Assembly: GCF_004016445.2 (NCBI RefSeq)
Contig: NZ_SADT02000001.1
Coordinates: 477,630-541,629, forward strand
Source: Mesorhizobium sp. M2E.F.Ca.ET.219.01.1.1
GTDB taxonomy: Bacteria > Pseudomonadota > Alphaproteobacteria > Rhizobiales > Rhizobiaceae
Direction of reading: 5' to 3'
DNA: 64,000 bases
Shown: piece after piece, positions 53,435-62,439 of the stretch
Numbering within the stretch: the first letter of the stretch is position 1
How the letters are laid out: each line of letters starts with the position of its first letter
Translations under genes and position numbers: made by a program
The notes under the pieces: generated by a model
What the model saw: only the letters and a program-made list of their open reading frames with translations
What the model was told of the DNA's origin: nothing
Databases searched by the model: none

Positions 53435-54049
53435 CTACGATAAAACAGGAGGCTTTCGTTCGGATACCACACGGGCAGCGGCGCGCTTTATCTGCCGATC
53501 CAAGTCAGGTGTGTCGCCACCATTGCCGCGGGCAGCGAGATAAAAAGCACGAGCGAAGTCAGCGAATTTGCCAGTCGACGTGCCGCTGATCTCATAAGGT
53601 GAATGGCGCACCCAGAACTCGGTGGCGCGATCAACCGCATGCTGCTTCCGATGCTCGGTGGGCCGACCTTGTTGCTCGAAACGCGCCTGCGCCGCTGCGC
53701 TAGAGATCATCTCAACGGTCCGTATCACGACGTCTCTCGCGGGCTCATCAACTTGATCGTCTGGCTCGTGATCGTCTTTATTGTCGACGAACGATGGAGA
53801 GCGCCAGAAGGCCGAGTTCGCGTGGTGATGGTATTGCAGTTTTTCGAGCTGCCCCAGCAGCGCGTCGGCGCGCTTCTTCAATTCGTCCAAAGGCGCGTTC
53901 CAATCAGATGGTAGGGGTCGGTGGACGGTTTCGGGGTCGTAGTCCGAGGTCGTTGCCTTTAGCGCTGTTTCCAGCCGCCAACGCGCGTCGCTGTCGTTGA
54001 CGTCGGCGCCAGCGAGTTCCATGAGGTCATCAAGCTTCTTTGCATTCAT
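53435..54049 (-). CDS. Unknown 204-aa protein coupled to the integrase
   Basis: Its ATG shares a base with the integrase stop (TGATG), so expression is coupled. It starts MNAKKLDDLMELAGADVND; the middle is helical (LDELKKRADALLGQLEKLQ) and very acidic (NKDDHEPDDQVDEPARD); the end has YEISGTSTGKFADFARAFYLA. No family recognised. The frame remains open upstream inside the integrase but is not coding there. Confidence 0.65.
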   Translation of the reverse strand: MNAKKLDDLMELAGADVNDSDARWRLETALKATTSDYDPETVHRPLPSDWNAPLDELKKRADALLGQLEKLQYHHHANSAFWRSPSFVDNKDDHEPDDQVDEPARDVVIRTVEMISSAAAQARFEQQGRPTEHRKQHAVDRATEFWVRHSPYEISGTSTGKFADFARAFYLAARGNGGDTPDLDRQIKRAAARVVSERKPPVLS

Positions 54050-55398
54050 CACCGCGTTCCAATCTGAACGACCTTGCCGCTCTCGACCGGCGGCAACAGC
54101 GGAACAATCGCCGCCCGCGCCATTTCTTCCAAGCCCGAGGTGATCCACTTGGCATAGTGCTTTTCGATCATCGCGACCGACGTGTCGTGCGCGGCGGCGA
54201 CGAGCCGGATCGGCAGATTTTGCCGAATGCCGCGAACGATGGATGAGTGCCGCAATGCATAGGCGATGACGCCGGGCATCTCGGCCCGCGCACGGATAGC
54301 CTTCCAAGGCCGAGCAAGGTCGCTGGCGGTTTGCCACGGCCCGCGCGTCGTGCGCTCCCAGCGAATGGCGCCAGATATGCGACGATGGTTCCAGCGCTCA
54401 AGCAATGACGCATCACTGCTGCGACCCGTCACCACCGGACGTAGGAGGTCAACGACGGCAGGTTCGACCGGAATTGTGATCGCACCAGACTTGCCGCCAC
54501 CGCGGCCTTTGCGGCTGCTGGGCACCAGGAGGCGGGCCTTGTCCAGCTGACAGTCTCGGACCTTCATGCGGACGATCTGGCTAAACCGCGCGCCCGTGGC
54601 GCTCAGAACCGCCACCAGCCGGAAAAGATCACCGTCATATCCGAGATCGGCGTCGACTTGGCGCGTGGCCACCAGCAATCGCATCAGCTGCGCGTCGCTC
54701 AAAATCTGGTTGTCGCGCGCGACGGGCTCGGCGTCGTCGGCCGCATCGCCCTTCAGCCCGGAGCCGATTGCCAGCGAGGCGGGCAAGAGCTTGGCGCGAG
54801 AATTAAGCGCGGCTTTCAGGTCATTGACCAGCCTGCGCTTGGTCGTCTCCTTCAACGCTGAGGGTAGGCCAGCGCGCCATTTGACGAGGTCATCCTCGCT
54901 CAGCGCCGTCATCGCTACGCCAGCCAGGGGCGCCGCTGGCACCCCTTCCTGCTTGCCGCGCTTGTCCTGCCCGAGCACGTAGCGGCCCAGACGGCGCGCG
55001 GCGTCCGAGCGCACCTCTCGACCTTGTCGGCGGTTGTCACGAGCATCACGCATCGCGACGTAGTCCTTCACGACCTGCCCGACAGTCACGGGCGCGGCCG
55101 GCTCGGCCGGCGCATGCAGCTTGGCATGCAGCTCGCGCGCCCTGTCCTGCGCCTGGTTGAAAGTCAGAACGGTCTTACCGTTGGCGTCGAGCTTGTCGTC
55201 GGCATCGGCAAACGTCTCGACTTGATAATCGCGTTCACCTCTATAGAGGCGAGCGACCCAGCGGCCGCCGGTCTTGCCTTTCCGGTAGCCGAGATGCAGG
55301 CCGCCGCCGATCTCCCGATAATAGGGCTTGCCTTGGACTTTCAGCTTCTCGCGCGCCGTGCGGCTTCCAAGCTGCGCATCCTTCACCTGCCTTGCCAT
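54049..55398 (-). CDS. int: Tyrosine recombinase (integrase) of the element
   Basis: 449 aa from the ATG at 55398 (MARQVKDAQLGSRTAREKL), with GGAG upstream. N-terminal arm-binding region, SAM-like core-binding domain around 110-230, then the catalytic domain: the box I Arg in SATGARFSQIVRMK, box II in YALRHSSIVRGIRQN, HDTSVAMIEKHY with nucleophile Tyr415. It is 138 bases from the right repeat and faces inward. The upstream stretch holds GTCCAA boxes, so the protein may bind its own promoter. It should recombine tRNA-Gln sites. Confidence 0.92.
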   Translation of the reverse strand: MARQVKDAQLGSRTAREKLKVQGKPYYREIGGGLHLGYRKGKTGGRWVARLYRGERDYQVETFADADDKLDANGKTVLTFNQAQDRARELHAKLHAPAEPAAPVTVGQVVKDYVAMRDARDNRRQGREVRSDAARRLGRYVLGQDKRGKQEGVPAAPLAGVAMTALSEDDLVKWRAGLPSALKETTKRRLVNDLKAALNSRAKLLPASLAIGSGLKGDAADDAEPVARDNQILSDAQLMRLLVATRQVDADLGYDGDLFRLVAVLSATGARFSQIVRMKVRDCQLDKARLLVPSSRKGRGGGKSGAITIPVEPAVVDLLRPVVTGRSSDASLLERWNHRRISGAIRWERTTRGPWQTASDLARPWKAIRARAEMPGVIAYALRHSSIVRGIRQNLPIRLVAAAHDTSVAMIEKHYAKWITSGLEEMARAAIVPLLPPVESGKVVQIGTR

Positions 55399-55410
55399 GA
55401 TCGCTCCGTT

Positions 55411-55456
55411 TGTCCAACATTTTGTCCAATATATAGGCTTGGACTGAGTTGGACAA
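55411..55456. promoter_or_regulatory. Right-end GTCCAA/TTGGAC boxes, probable integrase arm sites
   Basis: Two GTCCAA boxes (from 55412) in the same order and AT-rich context as the left-end pair, followed by inverted copies TTGGAC and TTGGACAA (55439-55456). They lie between the integrase start and the right repeat, as expected for arm sites and autoregulation. Confidence 0.65.
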
Positions 55457-55535
55457 GGATGCACTTGACCGGCTGAAATCCCACGAAAGCGTCGGTTTTA
55501 GTGATTCAGACTGGACCAGGATGGACTGGTTACAA

Positions 55536-55582
55536 GCCCTTTGAAGGCGTGAATCGTGGTTCGAATCCATGAGCGGGAACCA
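55536..55582 (+). repeat. Right attachment site (tRNA-Gln 3' fragment)
   Basis: A 47-bp copy of the tRNA-Gln 3' half, identical to 13110-13156 and lacking the 5' half, so no tRNA is made here. Host sequence resumes after it. Confidence 0.92.
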
Positions 55583-55672
55583 GTCCTCGGTTGGCGTTGT
55601 TTGGCATTGCGCGAGCTGATCGGCTTGAACTTTCCCTGAGGAGGTCGGAACCAGGCGGCCGGCTTTTACTGT

Positions 55673-56566
55673 TCAGTCGACCTCCAGCGCAGCCGCTTCA
55701 CCCTTGGCCAGCAGTCGTGCGGCGTCGCGCGCGGGCGGCAGGCCGAATTGGCGCGCATATTCGCGGCTGAACTGGGAAGCGCTTTCATAGCCGACGGTGA
55801 AAGCAACCTGCGCGGCGTTGCCCGGTTGCGCGATCAAGAGGTGGCGGGCCTCCAGCAGGCGGAGCTGCTTCTGATACTGGATCGGGCTCATCGCCGTCGC
55901 GGCCTTGAAGTGGCGATGAAAAGCGGCATTGCTCATATGCGACAGCGCGGCCAGTTCGCTCACATCGATCGGTTCGTTGTAATGCGCCCGGATCCAAGCC
56001 GTGGCGCGGCGGATCCGCGACAGGCGGCCATCGGCGAGCGCGAGCTGGCGCAGCTTTTCGCCCTGCGGGCCCTGCAAGAGCCTGAAGGCGATCTCCCGTT
56101 CGAGCATGGGCGCGAGAACCGGTATCTCGGCCGGCTTGTCGAGCAGCCGCAACATCCGGCGCCAGGCGTCGAGCAGCAAGTCACCGACCTGATTGGTCGC
56201 GAAGCTATCGCCGTCGATCGCCGGCTTGTGGTCGATGAGCAGGCCGGCGATCAGCTCGGTATCGAGCGAGAGGGCGATGGCCGTGTAAGGCTGCGCAACG
56301 CTGGCCTCGATCAGCTGGCTGGTTGCTGGTGTCTCGACCGCATAGACGAAATAACTGCCTGCGCTATAGGCGAGCGTGCGGTCTCCCAGCAGCACCGTTT
56401 TGGTTCCCTGCAGGACGAACAGCGTGGTCGGCTGGCAAAGCTCCGGCAGCGGCGGCGTTGGAACCTCGCTGCGGCCGATCGTGACGCGTGGAATGGCCGT
56501 CTTCGTGCGCCGTCCGCGCGCATGGCGGCCGGCGATGGCGATCAATTCCCGAAGCGCTTCGTTCAT
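55673..56566 (-). CDS. AraC-family transcriptional regulator
   Basis: 297 aa from MNEALRELIAIAGRHARG. The N-terminal half matches the AraC_N (PF06719-type) effector domain (PELCQPTTLFVLQGTKTVLLGD). The C-terminus has two HTH units: IDVSELAALSHMSNAAFHRHFKAATAM and QVAFTVGYESASQFSREYARQFG. It is divergent from the adjacent dehydrogenase gene, the usual arrangement for this subfamily, and so its likely regulator. Confidence 0.88.
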   Translation of the reverse strand: MNEALRELIAIAGRHARGRRTKTAIPRVTIGRSEVPTPPLPELCQPTTLFVLQGTKTVLLGDRTLAYSAGSYFVYAVETPATSQLIEASVAQPYTAIALSLDTELIAGLLIDHKPAIDGDSFATNQVGDLLLDAWRRMLRLLDKPAEIPVLAPMLEREIAFRLLQGPQGEKLRQLALADGRLSRIRRATAWIRAHYNEPIDVSELAALSHMSNAAFHRHFKAATAMSPIQYQKQLRLLEARHLLIAQPGNAAQVAFTVGYESASQFSREYARQFGLPPARDAARLLAKGEAAALEVD

Positions 56567-56752
56567 CGTTTCAGCATTGCCGATCCATCGCGGCCAAGCA
56601 ACCAAGCGAGGCGCTGACGCGCCCGGAAAGACGCGCACCTGGGTGACGCGAAGACGCGCACCTGAGAGGATCAGGCAAGAGGTTGAGAGCTTTTGGCGCG
56701 CGAAGCGAGCCGGTTCACCTCATGTCTAGGTCACCGAACAGGAGACATGGAT

Positions 56753-57502
56753 ATGACGACGCGAAAGAACGCGCTGGTGACCGGCGCCAACAAGGGCATC
56801 GGCCGTGAGACGGCCCGCCGGCTGGCGGCGCTGGATTACAAGGTGTGGCTCGGCGCGCGCGACGCCGTGCGTGGCGAGACCGCTGCTCACGCGTTGCGCG
56901 GCGAGGGGCTGGACGTCGAGTGGCTCGCGCTCGACGTCGCCAGCGACGACAGCGTGGCGGCCGCGGCCAAAGCCGTCGCGGCGCGGGCGCCCGGCCTGGA
57001 CATTCTGGTCAACAATGCGGGCATCGCCCCCGGCTATGTCGAGGCGCTCGGCCCGGACGGCCGCTATGAACGGCCGCCGAGCCGCGAGAGTCTCGCTGAC
57101 ATGAAAGCGACCTATGACGTCAATGTCTTTGGTCCGGTGCGGGTCACGCAGGCATTCCTGCCGCTGCTCCTGGCATCGCCCGCTTCACGCATCGTCATGG
57201 TGAGCAGCTATCTCGGATCGCTGGCGCGCGCGGCCGGCAACAGCCAGTCGCCCAATGTCATGGGCTATGGCAGCTCGAAGACCGCGCTCAACGCCGTCAC
57301 GCTCGCCTTCGCCAGGGAACTCGCGCCACACGGCATCATGGTCAATGCCGCCGCTCCCGGCTACACCGCGACGGATCTCAACGCGCACAGGGGCGGCCGC
57401 ACGGTGCAGCAGGCGGCCGAGATCATCGTGCGCCTGGCGACGCTGGAGCCAGGCGGGCCGACGGGCGGCTATTTCGATGAGAACGGCGCGCTGCCCTGGT
57501 GA
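56753..57502 (+). CDS. Short-chain dehydrogenase/reductase
   Basis: 249 aa from the second ATG (56753), which sits at ideal distance from GGAG; 56747 is possible. It has the NAD(P) motif TGANKGIG, the NNAG motif, the catalytic Ser in VMVSSYLG and YGSSK for Tyr/Lys. The C-terminus NAAAPGYTATDLNAHRGGRTV, PGGPTGGYFDENG resembles carbonyl-reductase-like SDRs. Substrate unknown. Confidence 0.88.
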   Translation: MTTRKNALVTGANKGIGRETARRLAALDYKVWLGARDAVRGETAAHALRGEGLDVEWLALDVASDDSVAAAAKAVAARAPGLDILVNNAGIAPGYVEALGPDGRYERPPSRESLADMKATYDVNVFGPVRVTQAFLPLLLASPASRIVMVSSYLGSLARAAGNSQSPNVMGYGSSKTALNAVTLAFARELAPHGIMVNAAAPGYTATDLNAHRGGRTVQQAAEIIVRLATLEPGGPTGGYFDENGALPW

Positions 57503-57511
57503 AAGCGCTGA

Positions 57512-58150
57512 TTACGTCTTGAGCTTGCTCGCTTCGCGCGCCAGCGCTTCGATCTCGTCCCACTTGCCGGCCTTGATGAGATCGTCGGGCGCCACCCAGG
57601 AGCCGCCGACGCAGATGACGTTGGGCAAGCTGAGATAGTCCGCGGCGTTCCTGGCCGTTATGCCGCCGGTCGGGCAGAATTTCACGTCGGCGAGCGGCGA
57701 GGCGAATGCCTTCAATGACGCGATGCCGCCGGACTGCTCGGCCGGGAAGAATTTCAGGAAGCGCAGGCCGGCTTCGCGCGCGGCCATGATTTCGCCGGGC
57801 GTGATGGCGCCCGGCAGCAGCGGTACGGGGCTGTCCTTGGCCGCGTCGAGAAGCTGGCTGGTGATGCCCGGGCTGACGATGAATTTCGAGCCGGCGCGGG
57901 CTGCTTCGTCGAACTGCCTGGCATCGAGAATTGTGCCGGCGCCGACGACCGCGTCCTCGACTTCGGCTGCCACGCGACGGATCGCTTCCAGCGCGTCGGC
58001 GGTGCGCAGCGTGATCTCGATGGCCCGCAACCCGCCGCGCGACAAAGCACGGGCAAGCGGCACGGCATCGGCGACATTGGCGATCTTGAGCACCGGGATA
58101 ACCGGCTGACCGTTGAGGAGCGACAGGAGCTTTTCGGTCTTGCTGGTCAT
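57512..58150 (-). CDS. eda: KDPG / KHG aldolase
   Basis: 212-aa class I aldolase of the Entner-Doudoroff pathway, splitting 2-keto-3-deoxy-6-phosphogluconate to pyruvate and glyceraldehyde-3-phosphate. Catalytic Glu45 (AIEITLRT) and Schiff-base Lys133 (FLKFFPAE) are at the same positions as in the E. coli enzyme. Phosphate-binding loops PGAITPGE and CPTGGI are also present. It converges on the dehydrogenase gene. Confidence 0.95.
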   Translation of the reverse strand: MTSKTEKLLSLLNGQPVIPVLKIANVADAVPLARALSRGGLRAIEITLRTADALEAIRRVAAEVEDAVVGAGTILDARQFDEAARAGSKFIVSPGITSQLLDAAKDSPVPLLPGAITPGEIMAAREAGLRFLKFFPAEQSGGIASLKAFASPLADVKFCPTGGITARNAADYLSLPNVICVGGSWVAPDDLIKAGKWDEIEALAREASKLKT

Positions 58151-58295
58151 GTGCTGATCTCCATTTCGATCGTTTTAAACCGATTAGCAGAAGGAATATG
58201 CCAAGTCCACGAAGGGTGGCGTTTCGTGATGCCGCGTGGCCAGTTGCATATTGGCTCCCTTGAAAGCGCTTTCAGCACGGTCTAGTGGCATTGCC

Positions 58296-59225
58296 ATGAC
58301 AATAGCCACGGAAATCCACCCAATCCGCGTCGCCGCACTCTACAAATTCGCGCGGCTCGACGGATACGAGGCCCTTCGCGCGCCACTCGCCGCTTTCTGT
58401 TGCGGGCGCGGCATCAAGGGCACGCTGCTTCTGGCGCATGAAGGCATCAACGGTACCGTCGCCGGCAGCGAGGAGGCGATTGCCACGCTCATTGGCCATC
58501 TGCAGGCCATCGAAGGCCTTGCCGGGCTGGAAGTCAAATACAGCAGCTCCGCCGAGATGCCGTTCCACCGCATGAAGGTGCGGTTGAAGCGAGAGATCGT
58601 CACCATGGGCGTCGAGGACATCGATCCGGCAACCAGCGCCGGCGCCTATGTCGCGCCGGCCGACTGGAACGCGCTGATCTCAGATGCCGACACCGTCGTC
58701 ATCGACACGCGCAACGCCTATGAAGTCTCGCTCGGCACGTTCAAGGGCGCGGTCGACCCGAGGACCTCCAGCTTCCGCGAGTTCCCGGCCTGGGTGGAAG
58801 AGCACCGTGAAGAGCTCGAGGGCCGCAAGGTGGCGATGTTCTGCACCGGCGGCATTCGCTGCGAGAAAGCGACGGCCTATGTGAGGTCGCTTGGCCTCAA
58901 AAATGTCTTCCATCTCAAGGGCGGTATCCTGAAATATCTCGAAGAGGTGCCGGCCGAAGAGAGCCTGTGGCAGGGCGAGTGTTTTGTGTTCGACGAGCGG
59001 GTGTCCGTCTCGCACGGGTTGGCCGAGGGCGAGGCGGAGCTCTGCCGCGCCTGCCGGCATCCGCTTACGGTCGAGGACCGGCTGTCGCCGAAATACGCAA
59101 TCGGCGTCTCCTGCCCGCATTGTTTTGGAACGCGCTCCGACGAAGATCGAGCGCGCTACGCCGAACGGCATCGCCAGGTGGAACTGGCGCAGGCGCGCGG
59201 CGGCAAGCGCCATATCGGCAGCTAG
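58296..59225 (+). CDS. trhO: tRNA uridine(34) hydroxylase (rhodanese-like)
   Basis: 309 aa (UPF0176). TrhO makes 5-hydroxyuridine at tRNA position 34 using oxygen. It has the N-terminal acylphosphatase-like domain ([20 protein letters not shown]), rhodanese domain with [11 protein letters not shown] and the active Cys loop [13 protein letters not shown]-terminal Cys-rich segment follows (CRACRHPL...CPHCFG). The ATG at 58296 gives the family length. Confidence 0.93.
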   Translation: MTIATEIHPIRVAALYKFARLDGYEALRAPLAAFCCGRGIKGTLLLAHEGINGTVAGSEEAIATLIGHLQAIEGLAGLEVKYSSSAEMPFHRMKVRLKREIVTMGVEDIDPATSAGAYVAPADWNALISDADTVVIDTRNAYEVSLGTFKGAVDPRTSSFREFPAWVEEHREELEGRKVAMFCTGGIRCEKATAYVRSLGLKNVFHLKGGILKYLEEVPAEESLWQGECFVFDERVSVSHGLAEGEAELCRACRHPLTVEDRLSPKYAIGVSCPHCFGTRSDEDRARYAERHRQVELAQARGGKRHIGS

Positions 59226-59337
59226 AGCCTCACGCAAAACCCGCTCCGTCATTGTAATGTTAAAGCGCGGGGCCTACCTCTTGCCGGTCCGAAACCTTGC
59301 CCGCGCGCATTCGGCCGGGCCAATTCTGGAGGCATTG

Positions 59338-60069
59338 ATGCTCGACCCCAAGAAGCTGCTCGACGACCTTCTCGGCTCGCAAGTTCCCGGTACGGGCTCG
59401 ACCGTCCGCGACAAGGCGGGGCAAGCGGTGCAGATGGCGAAGGACAATCCGCTGGCTGCCGGAGCGCTTGCCGCCGTGCTGCTCGGCACAGGCACCGGCC
59501 GGCAGGTGACGGGCGCGGCCATCAAGCTCGGCGGCCTGGCGGCGATCGGCGGCCTCGCTTACAAGGCCTATCAGAATTACAAGGCCGGCAACGAGCCGGC
59601 GCAGGCGCCCGCGTCCGGCGAGCCTGAACTGCTCCCGCCGCCAGCCGATACCGCTTTCGATCCCGCGCAGGCGCCGCAGGGCGAGGCCGAGTTCACGCTG
59701 ACGCTGGTCCGGGCGATGATCTCCGCGGCGAAGGCCGACGGCCATGTCGACGACGAAGAGCGCAAGAAAATCGCCGACAAGCTCAAGCTCGCCGGCATCG
59801 GCGCGGAAGCCGAAAAATTCCTGCTTGCCGAACTCGACAGACCGCTCGATCTCGACACGCTGGTCGCCGGCGCCAAGACGGATGCGCAGAAGCTCGAGCT
59901 CTACACCGCCTCGCGTCTGACCATCGATCCCGACACGCGCGCCGAGCGCGGCTATCTCGACCTGCTTGCCGGCCGGCTTGGCCTGCCGGATGCCCTGGTC
60001 GATCATGTCGAAGCGACGGTTTCGGCGGCCAAGGTGCCGGCCGGGAGCGCGCCCGGTTCGCCGTGGTGA
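59338..60069 (+). CDS. DUF533 / TerB-like inner-membrane-associated protein
   Basis: 243 aa, ATG at 59338 with GGAGG upstream. The N-terminus (LDPKKLLDDLLGSQ) and the glycine-rich hydrophobic stretch (LAAGALAAVLLGTGTG, AAIGGLAYKAYQNYK) match YebE. The C-terminal TerB-like helical domain has LVRAMISAAKADGHVDDEERKKI. Function unknown. A longer frame from 58984 runs through trhO and is rejected. Confidence 0.85.
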   Translation: MLDPKKLLDDLLGSQVPGTGSTVRDKAGQAVQMAKDNPLAAGALAAVLLGTGTGRQVTGAAIKLGGLAAIGGLAYKAYQNYKAGNEPAQAPASGEPELLPPPADTAFDPAQAPQGEAEFTLTLVRAMISAAKADGHVDDEERKKIADKLKLAGIGAEAEKFLLAELDRPLDLDTLVAGAKTDAQKLELYTASRLTIDPDTRAERGYLDLLAGRLGLPDALVDHVEATVSAAKVPAGSAPGSPW

Positions 60070-60192
60070 ATAAGCCTTGGTAAACGCTATCCGGCCACGC
60101 CTCGCCGGTCATTAATCTCTCGTTAACCCAGCAAGCGCATCATTCTAATCAGTCGGACCGGCTTTTCCTCCTCCCAAGCGCGGTTCAGATCG

Positions 60193-60219
60193 GGGCGGTC
60201 GCCAATGGCCGCCCTTTTT
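60193..60219 (+). terminator. Rho-independent terminator after the DUF533 gene
   Basis: An 8-bp stem (60193-60200 / 60207-60214, one G-T pair) with a 6-nt loop is followed by five Ts. Confidence 0.75.
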
Positions 60220-60310
60220 GTTGGCCCTTTCTTTATCGCCAATAGCGGCTTGCCTTGATCCCTGGCATTTGCGATGCCACGTCTTTCCATGCATGACCGG
60301 GAGGACGGCG

Positions 60311-61072
60311 ATGACCGCCATAGCAGAGAAGACCGCTATCGTGACCGGCGCCGGCACCGGCATCGGCAAGAGCGTCGCCACGGCGCTGCTCCAGGCGGGC
60401 TGGAACACGGTGTTCTGCGGCCGCCGCAAGACGGTGCTGCAAGAGGCGATCGCCGATGCCGGCAAGACGCAGGCCAAGGCATTGGCCGTCGCCTGCGACA
60501 TCAGCAAGGCGGCAGAAGTCGACGACATGTTCGAGACGGTGCTCGAGGCCTTCGGCCGCGTCGACCTGCTCTTCAACAATGCCGGCATGGGCTACAAATC
60601 GACACTGATCGACGAGATCCCGGTCGAGGTCTGGAACGACGTCGTCGGCGTCAACCTCACCGGCTCGTTCCTGTGTGCTCGCGCCGCTTTCGGCGCCATG
60701 CGCCGGCAAAAGCCGATGGGCGGCCGTATCATCAACAACGGCTCGGTGTCGGCCTATGCGCCGCGGCCGGGCTCCGTGCCCTACACGGCGACCAAGCATG
60801 CGATCACCGGATTGACCAAGACGCTGGCGCTCGACGGCCGGCCCTTCGATATCGCCTGCGGCCAGGTCGACATCGGCAATGCGCTGACCGAGATGGCGCA
60901 GCCGATGACGGTCGGCGTGCCGCAGGCCAACGGCTCGATTGCCGCCGAGGCGGTGATGGATGTGCAGCGCGTCGCCGACGCGGTGCTGCATATGGCCAGC
61001 CTGCCGCTCGAAGCCAACGTGCTGTTCATGACGGTGATGGCGACGAAGATGCCGTTTGTCGGGCGAGGTTAG
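60311..61072 (+). CDS. Short-chain dehydrogenase/reductase
   Basis: 253 aa from MTAIAEKTAIVTGAG, with GGGAGG upstream. Motifs: TGAGTGIG, FNNAG, the catalytic Ser in NNGSVSAYAP and YTATK. Classical SDR; substrate not predictable. It stands alone between a terminator and a palindromic repeat. Confidence 0.88.
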   Translation: MTAIAEKTAIVTGAGTGIGKSVATALLQAGWNTVFCGRRKTVLQEAIADAGKTQAKALAVACDISKAAEVDDMFETVLEAFGRVDLLFNNAGMGYKSTLIDEIPVEVWNDVVGVNLTGSFLCARAAFGAMRRQKPMGGRIINNGSVSAYAPRPGSVPYTATKHAITGLTKTLALDGRPFDIACGQVDIGNALTEMAQPMTVGVPQANGSIAAEAVMDVQRVADAVLHMASLPLEANVLFMTVMATKMPFVGRG

Positions 61073-61090
61073 AGAAGAGTCCCCCTCACC

Positions 61091-61200
61091 CGGATTGCCA
61101 ACCGAATTGCGAAGGGCAATTCGGAGCAATCCGACCTCTCCCCGAGGGGAGAGGAGATCGCCGACGCCGGCGCCAACCTGTTCTCCTCACCGGGGAGAAG
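61091..61200. repeat. Nested palindromic intergenic repeat
   Basis: Three stacked hairpins: an outer stem CGGATTGC/GCAATCCG (61091-61098, 61126-61133) enclosing CCGAATTGC/GCAATTCGG (61102-61110, 61116-61124); CCTCTCCCC/GGGGAGAGG (61135-61143, 61146-61154); and TTCTCC/GGAGAA (61181-61199). This composition is that of the short dispersed repeats common between Mesorhizobium genes. It separates two convergent genes and may act as a bidirectional terminator. Confidence 0.7.
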
Positions 61201-61229
61201 ATGGCCGCGAAGCAGCCGGACGAGCGGGG

Positions 61230-62414
61230 TCACTTCGTCAGAAACGCCTCGATCCGTTCCAGCGCGCGCAGGATGTTTTCCTCGGAATTGGCGTAGGAAA
61301 GCCGGATATAGCCTTCGCCAAGCACGCCGAAATCCGGGCCGCCGATCAGCGCCACGCCGGCTTCCTCCAACAGCGCCGAGGCAAGCTTCTTCGCCTTCCA
61401 GCCGGTCTTCGACACATTGGGGAAGGCGTAGAAGGCGCCCTTCGGCGTAATGCAGGAAATGCCGGGCAGCGCGTTCAGCCCCTCGACCACGATCTTCCTG
61501 CGGTTGTCGAAGGCGCGCATCATCTTGTCGACATCGTCCTGCGGGCCGTCGATCGCGGCGATCCCGGCAAACTGGCTGGGCGCATTGACACAGGACCAGC
61601 AATTCACCGCCAGCTTGCGCACCTTGTCGTAGAGATGGGCGCCCTTGTCGCCATTCGGGCAGATCGACCAGCCCATGCGCCAGCCGGTCATCGCCCAGGT
61701 CTTCGACCAGCCGTTGAGCACGATCAGCCGGTCGCGGATTTCGGGGAAGTTGAGCAGCGAGAAATGAGTCTCGCCGTCGTAAGTCATCACGTCGTAGATC
61801 TCGTCCGACATGATGGCGACGTCAGGGTGCTTCTCCAGGCCCTTGACCAGCTTCTCGATCTCGGCGCGCGGCGTGACGCCGCCGGTCGGATTGGCGGGCG
61901 AGTTGAGGATCAGCAGCCTGGTCTTCGGCGTGATCAGCGCCAGCGTCTCGTCGGCCGAGAAGGCAAAGCCGTTCTCCTCGCGGATCGGCACCGGCACCGG
62001 CGTCGCGCCGGTGAACTCGATCATCGAGCGGTAGATCGGAAAGCCGGGATCCGGATAGAGGATCTCGGCGCCGGGTTCGCCGAACATCAGGATCGCGGCG
62101 AACATGGTCGGCTTGCCGCCGGGCAGGATCATCACATTCTCGGGCGACACCTCGACGCCGGTGGTGGTCAGCGTACGGCGCACGACGGCCTCGCGTGTGG
62201 CGAGCAGGCCGTTGGCCGGCGTGTAGCCGTGGTGGCCGTCGCGTAGCGCCTTGATCGCGGCCTCAACGATGTGCTGCGGCGTCTTGAAGTCGGGCTGGCC
62301 GATGCCGAGATTGATGATGTCGCGACCCTGATGGGCAAGCGCGGTGGCCCTCGCCAGCACCGCGAAGGCATTTTCCTCGCCGAGACGATCGAAGGCGGCG
62401 ATGGTGTGGAGCAT
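61230..62414 (-). CDS. PLP aminotransferase class I/II
   Basis: 394 aa from MLHTIAAFDRLGEENAF. Fold type I motifs: INLGIGQPDFKTP, NSPANPTGG, SDEIYDVMTYDG, and the PLP lysine in NGWSKTWAMTGWRMGW. The last Arg is in YIRLSYANSEENI. Aspartate or related amino-acid transaminase; the exact substrate is not clear. Confidence 0.9.
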   Translation of the reverse strand: MLHTIAAFDRLGEENAFAVLARATALAHQGRDIINLGIGQPDFKTPQHIVEAAIKALRDGHHGYTPANGLLATREAVVRRTLTTTGVEVSPENVMILPGGKPTMFAAILMFGEPGAEILYPDPGFPIYRSMIEFTGATPVPVPIREENGFAFSADETLALITPKTRLLILNSPANPTGGVTPRAEIEKLVKGLEKHPDVAIMSDEIYDVMTYDGETHFSLLNFPEIRDRLIVLNGWSKTWAMTGWRMGWSICPNGDKGAHLYDKVRKLAVNCWSCVNAPSQFAGIAAIDGPQDDVDKMMRAFDNRRKIVVEGLNALPGISCITPKGAFYAFPNVSKTGWKAKKLASALLEEAGVALIGGPDFGVLGEGYIRLSYANSEENILRALERIEAFLTK

Positions 62415-62439
62415 TTTTCCCGTCCCTGTGGTTCTTTCT

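Larger units (their letters stand above)
13110..55582. mobile_element. 42.4-kb integrative element in tRNA-Gln
   Basis: The ends are defined by a 47-bp perfect direct repeat of the tRNA-Gln 3' half (13110-13156 and 55536-55582). A tyrosine recombinase reads inward from 55398. Paired GTCCAA boxes lie just inside both ends. The right 7 kb is a mobility/replication core and the rest is cargo: restriction/defence clusters, helicases, proteases and gene fragments. No conjugation genes (type IV secretion, relaxase) are seen, so the element would need a helper or other route to move. No phage structural genes are seen except a possible terminase-small-subunit-like HTH protein. Confidence 0.92.
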
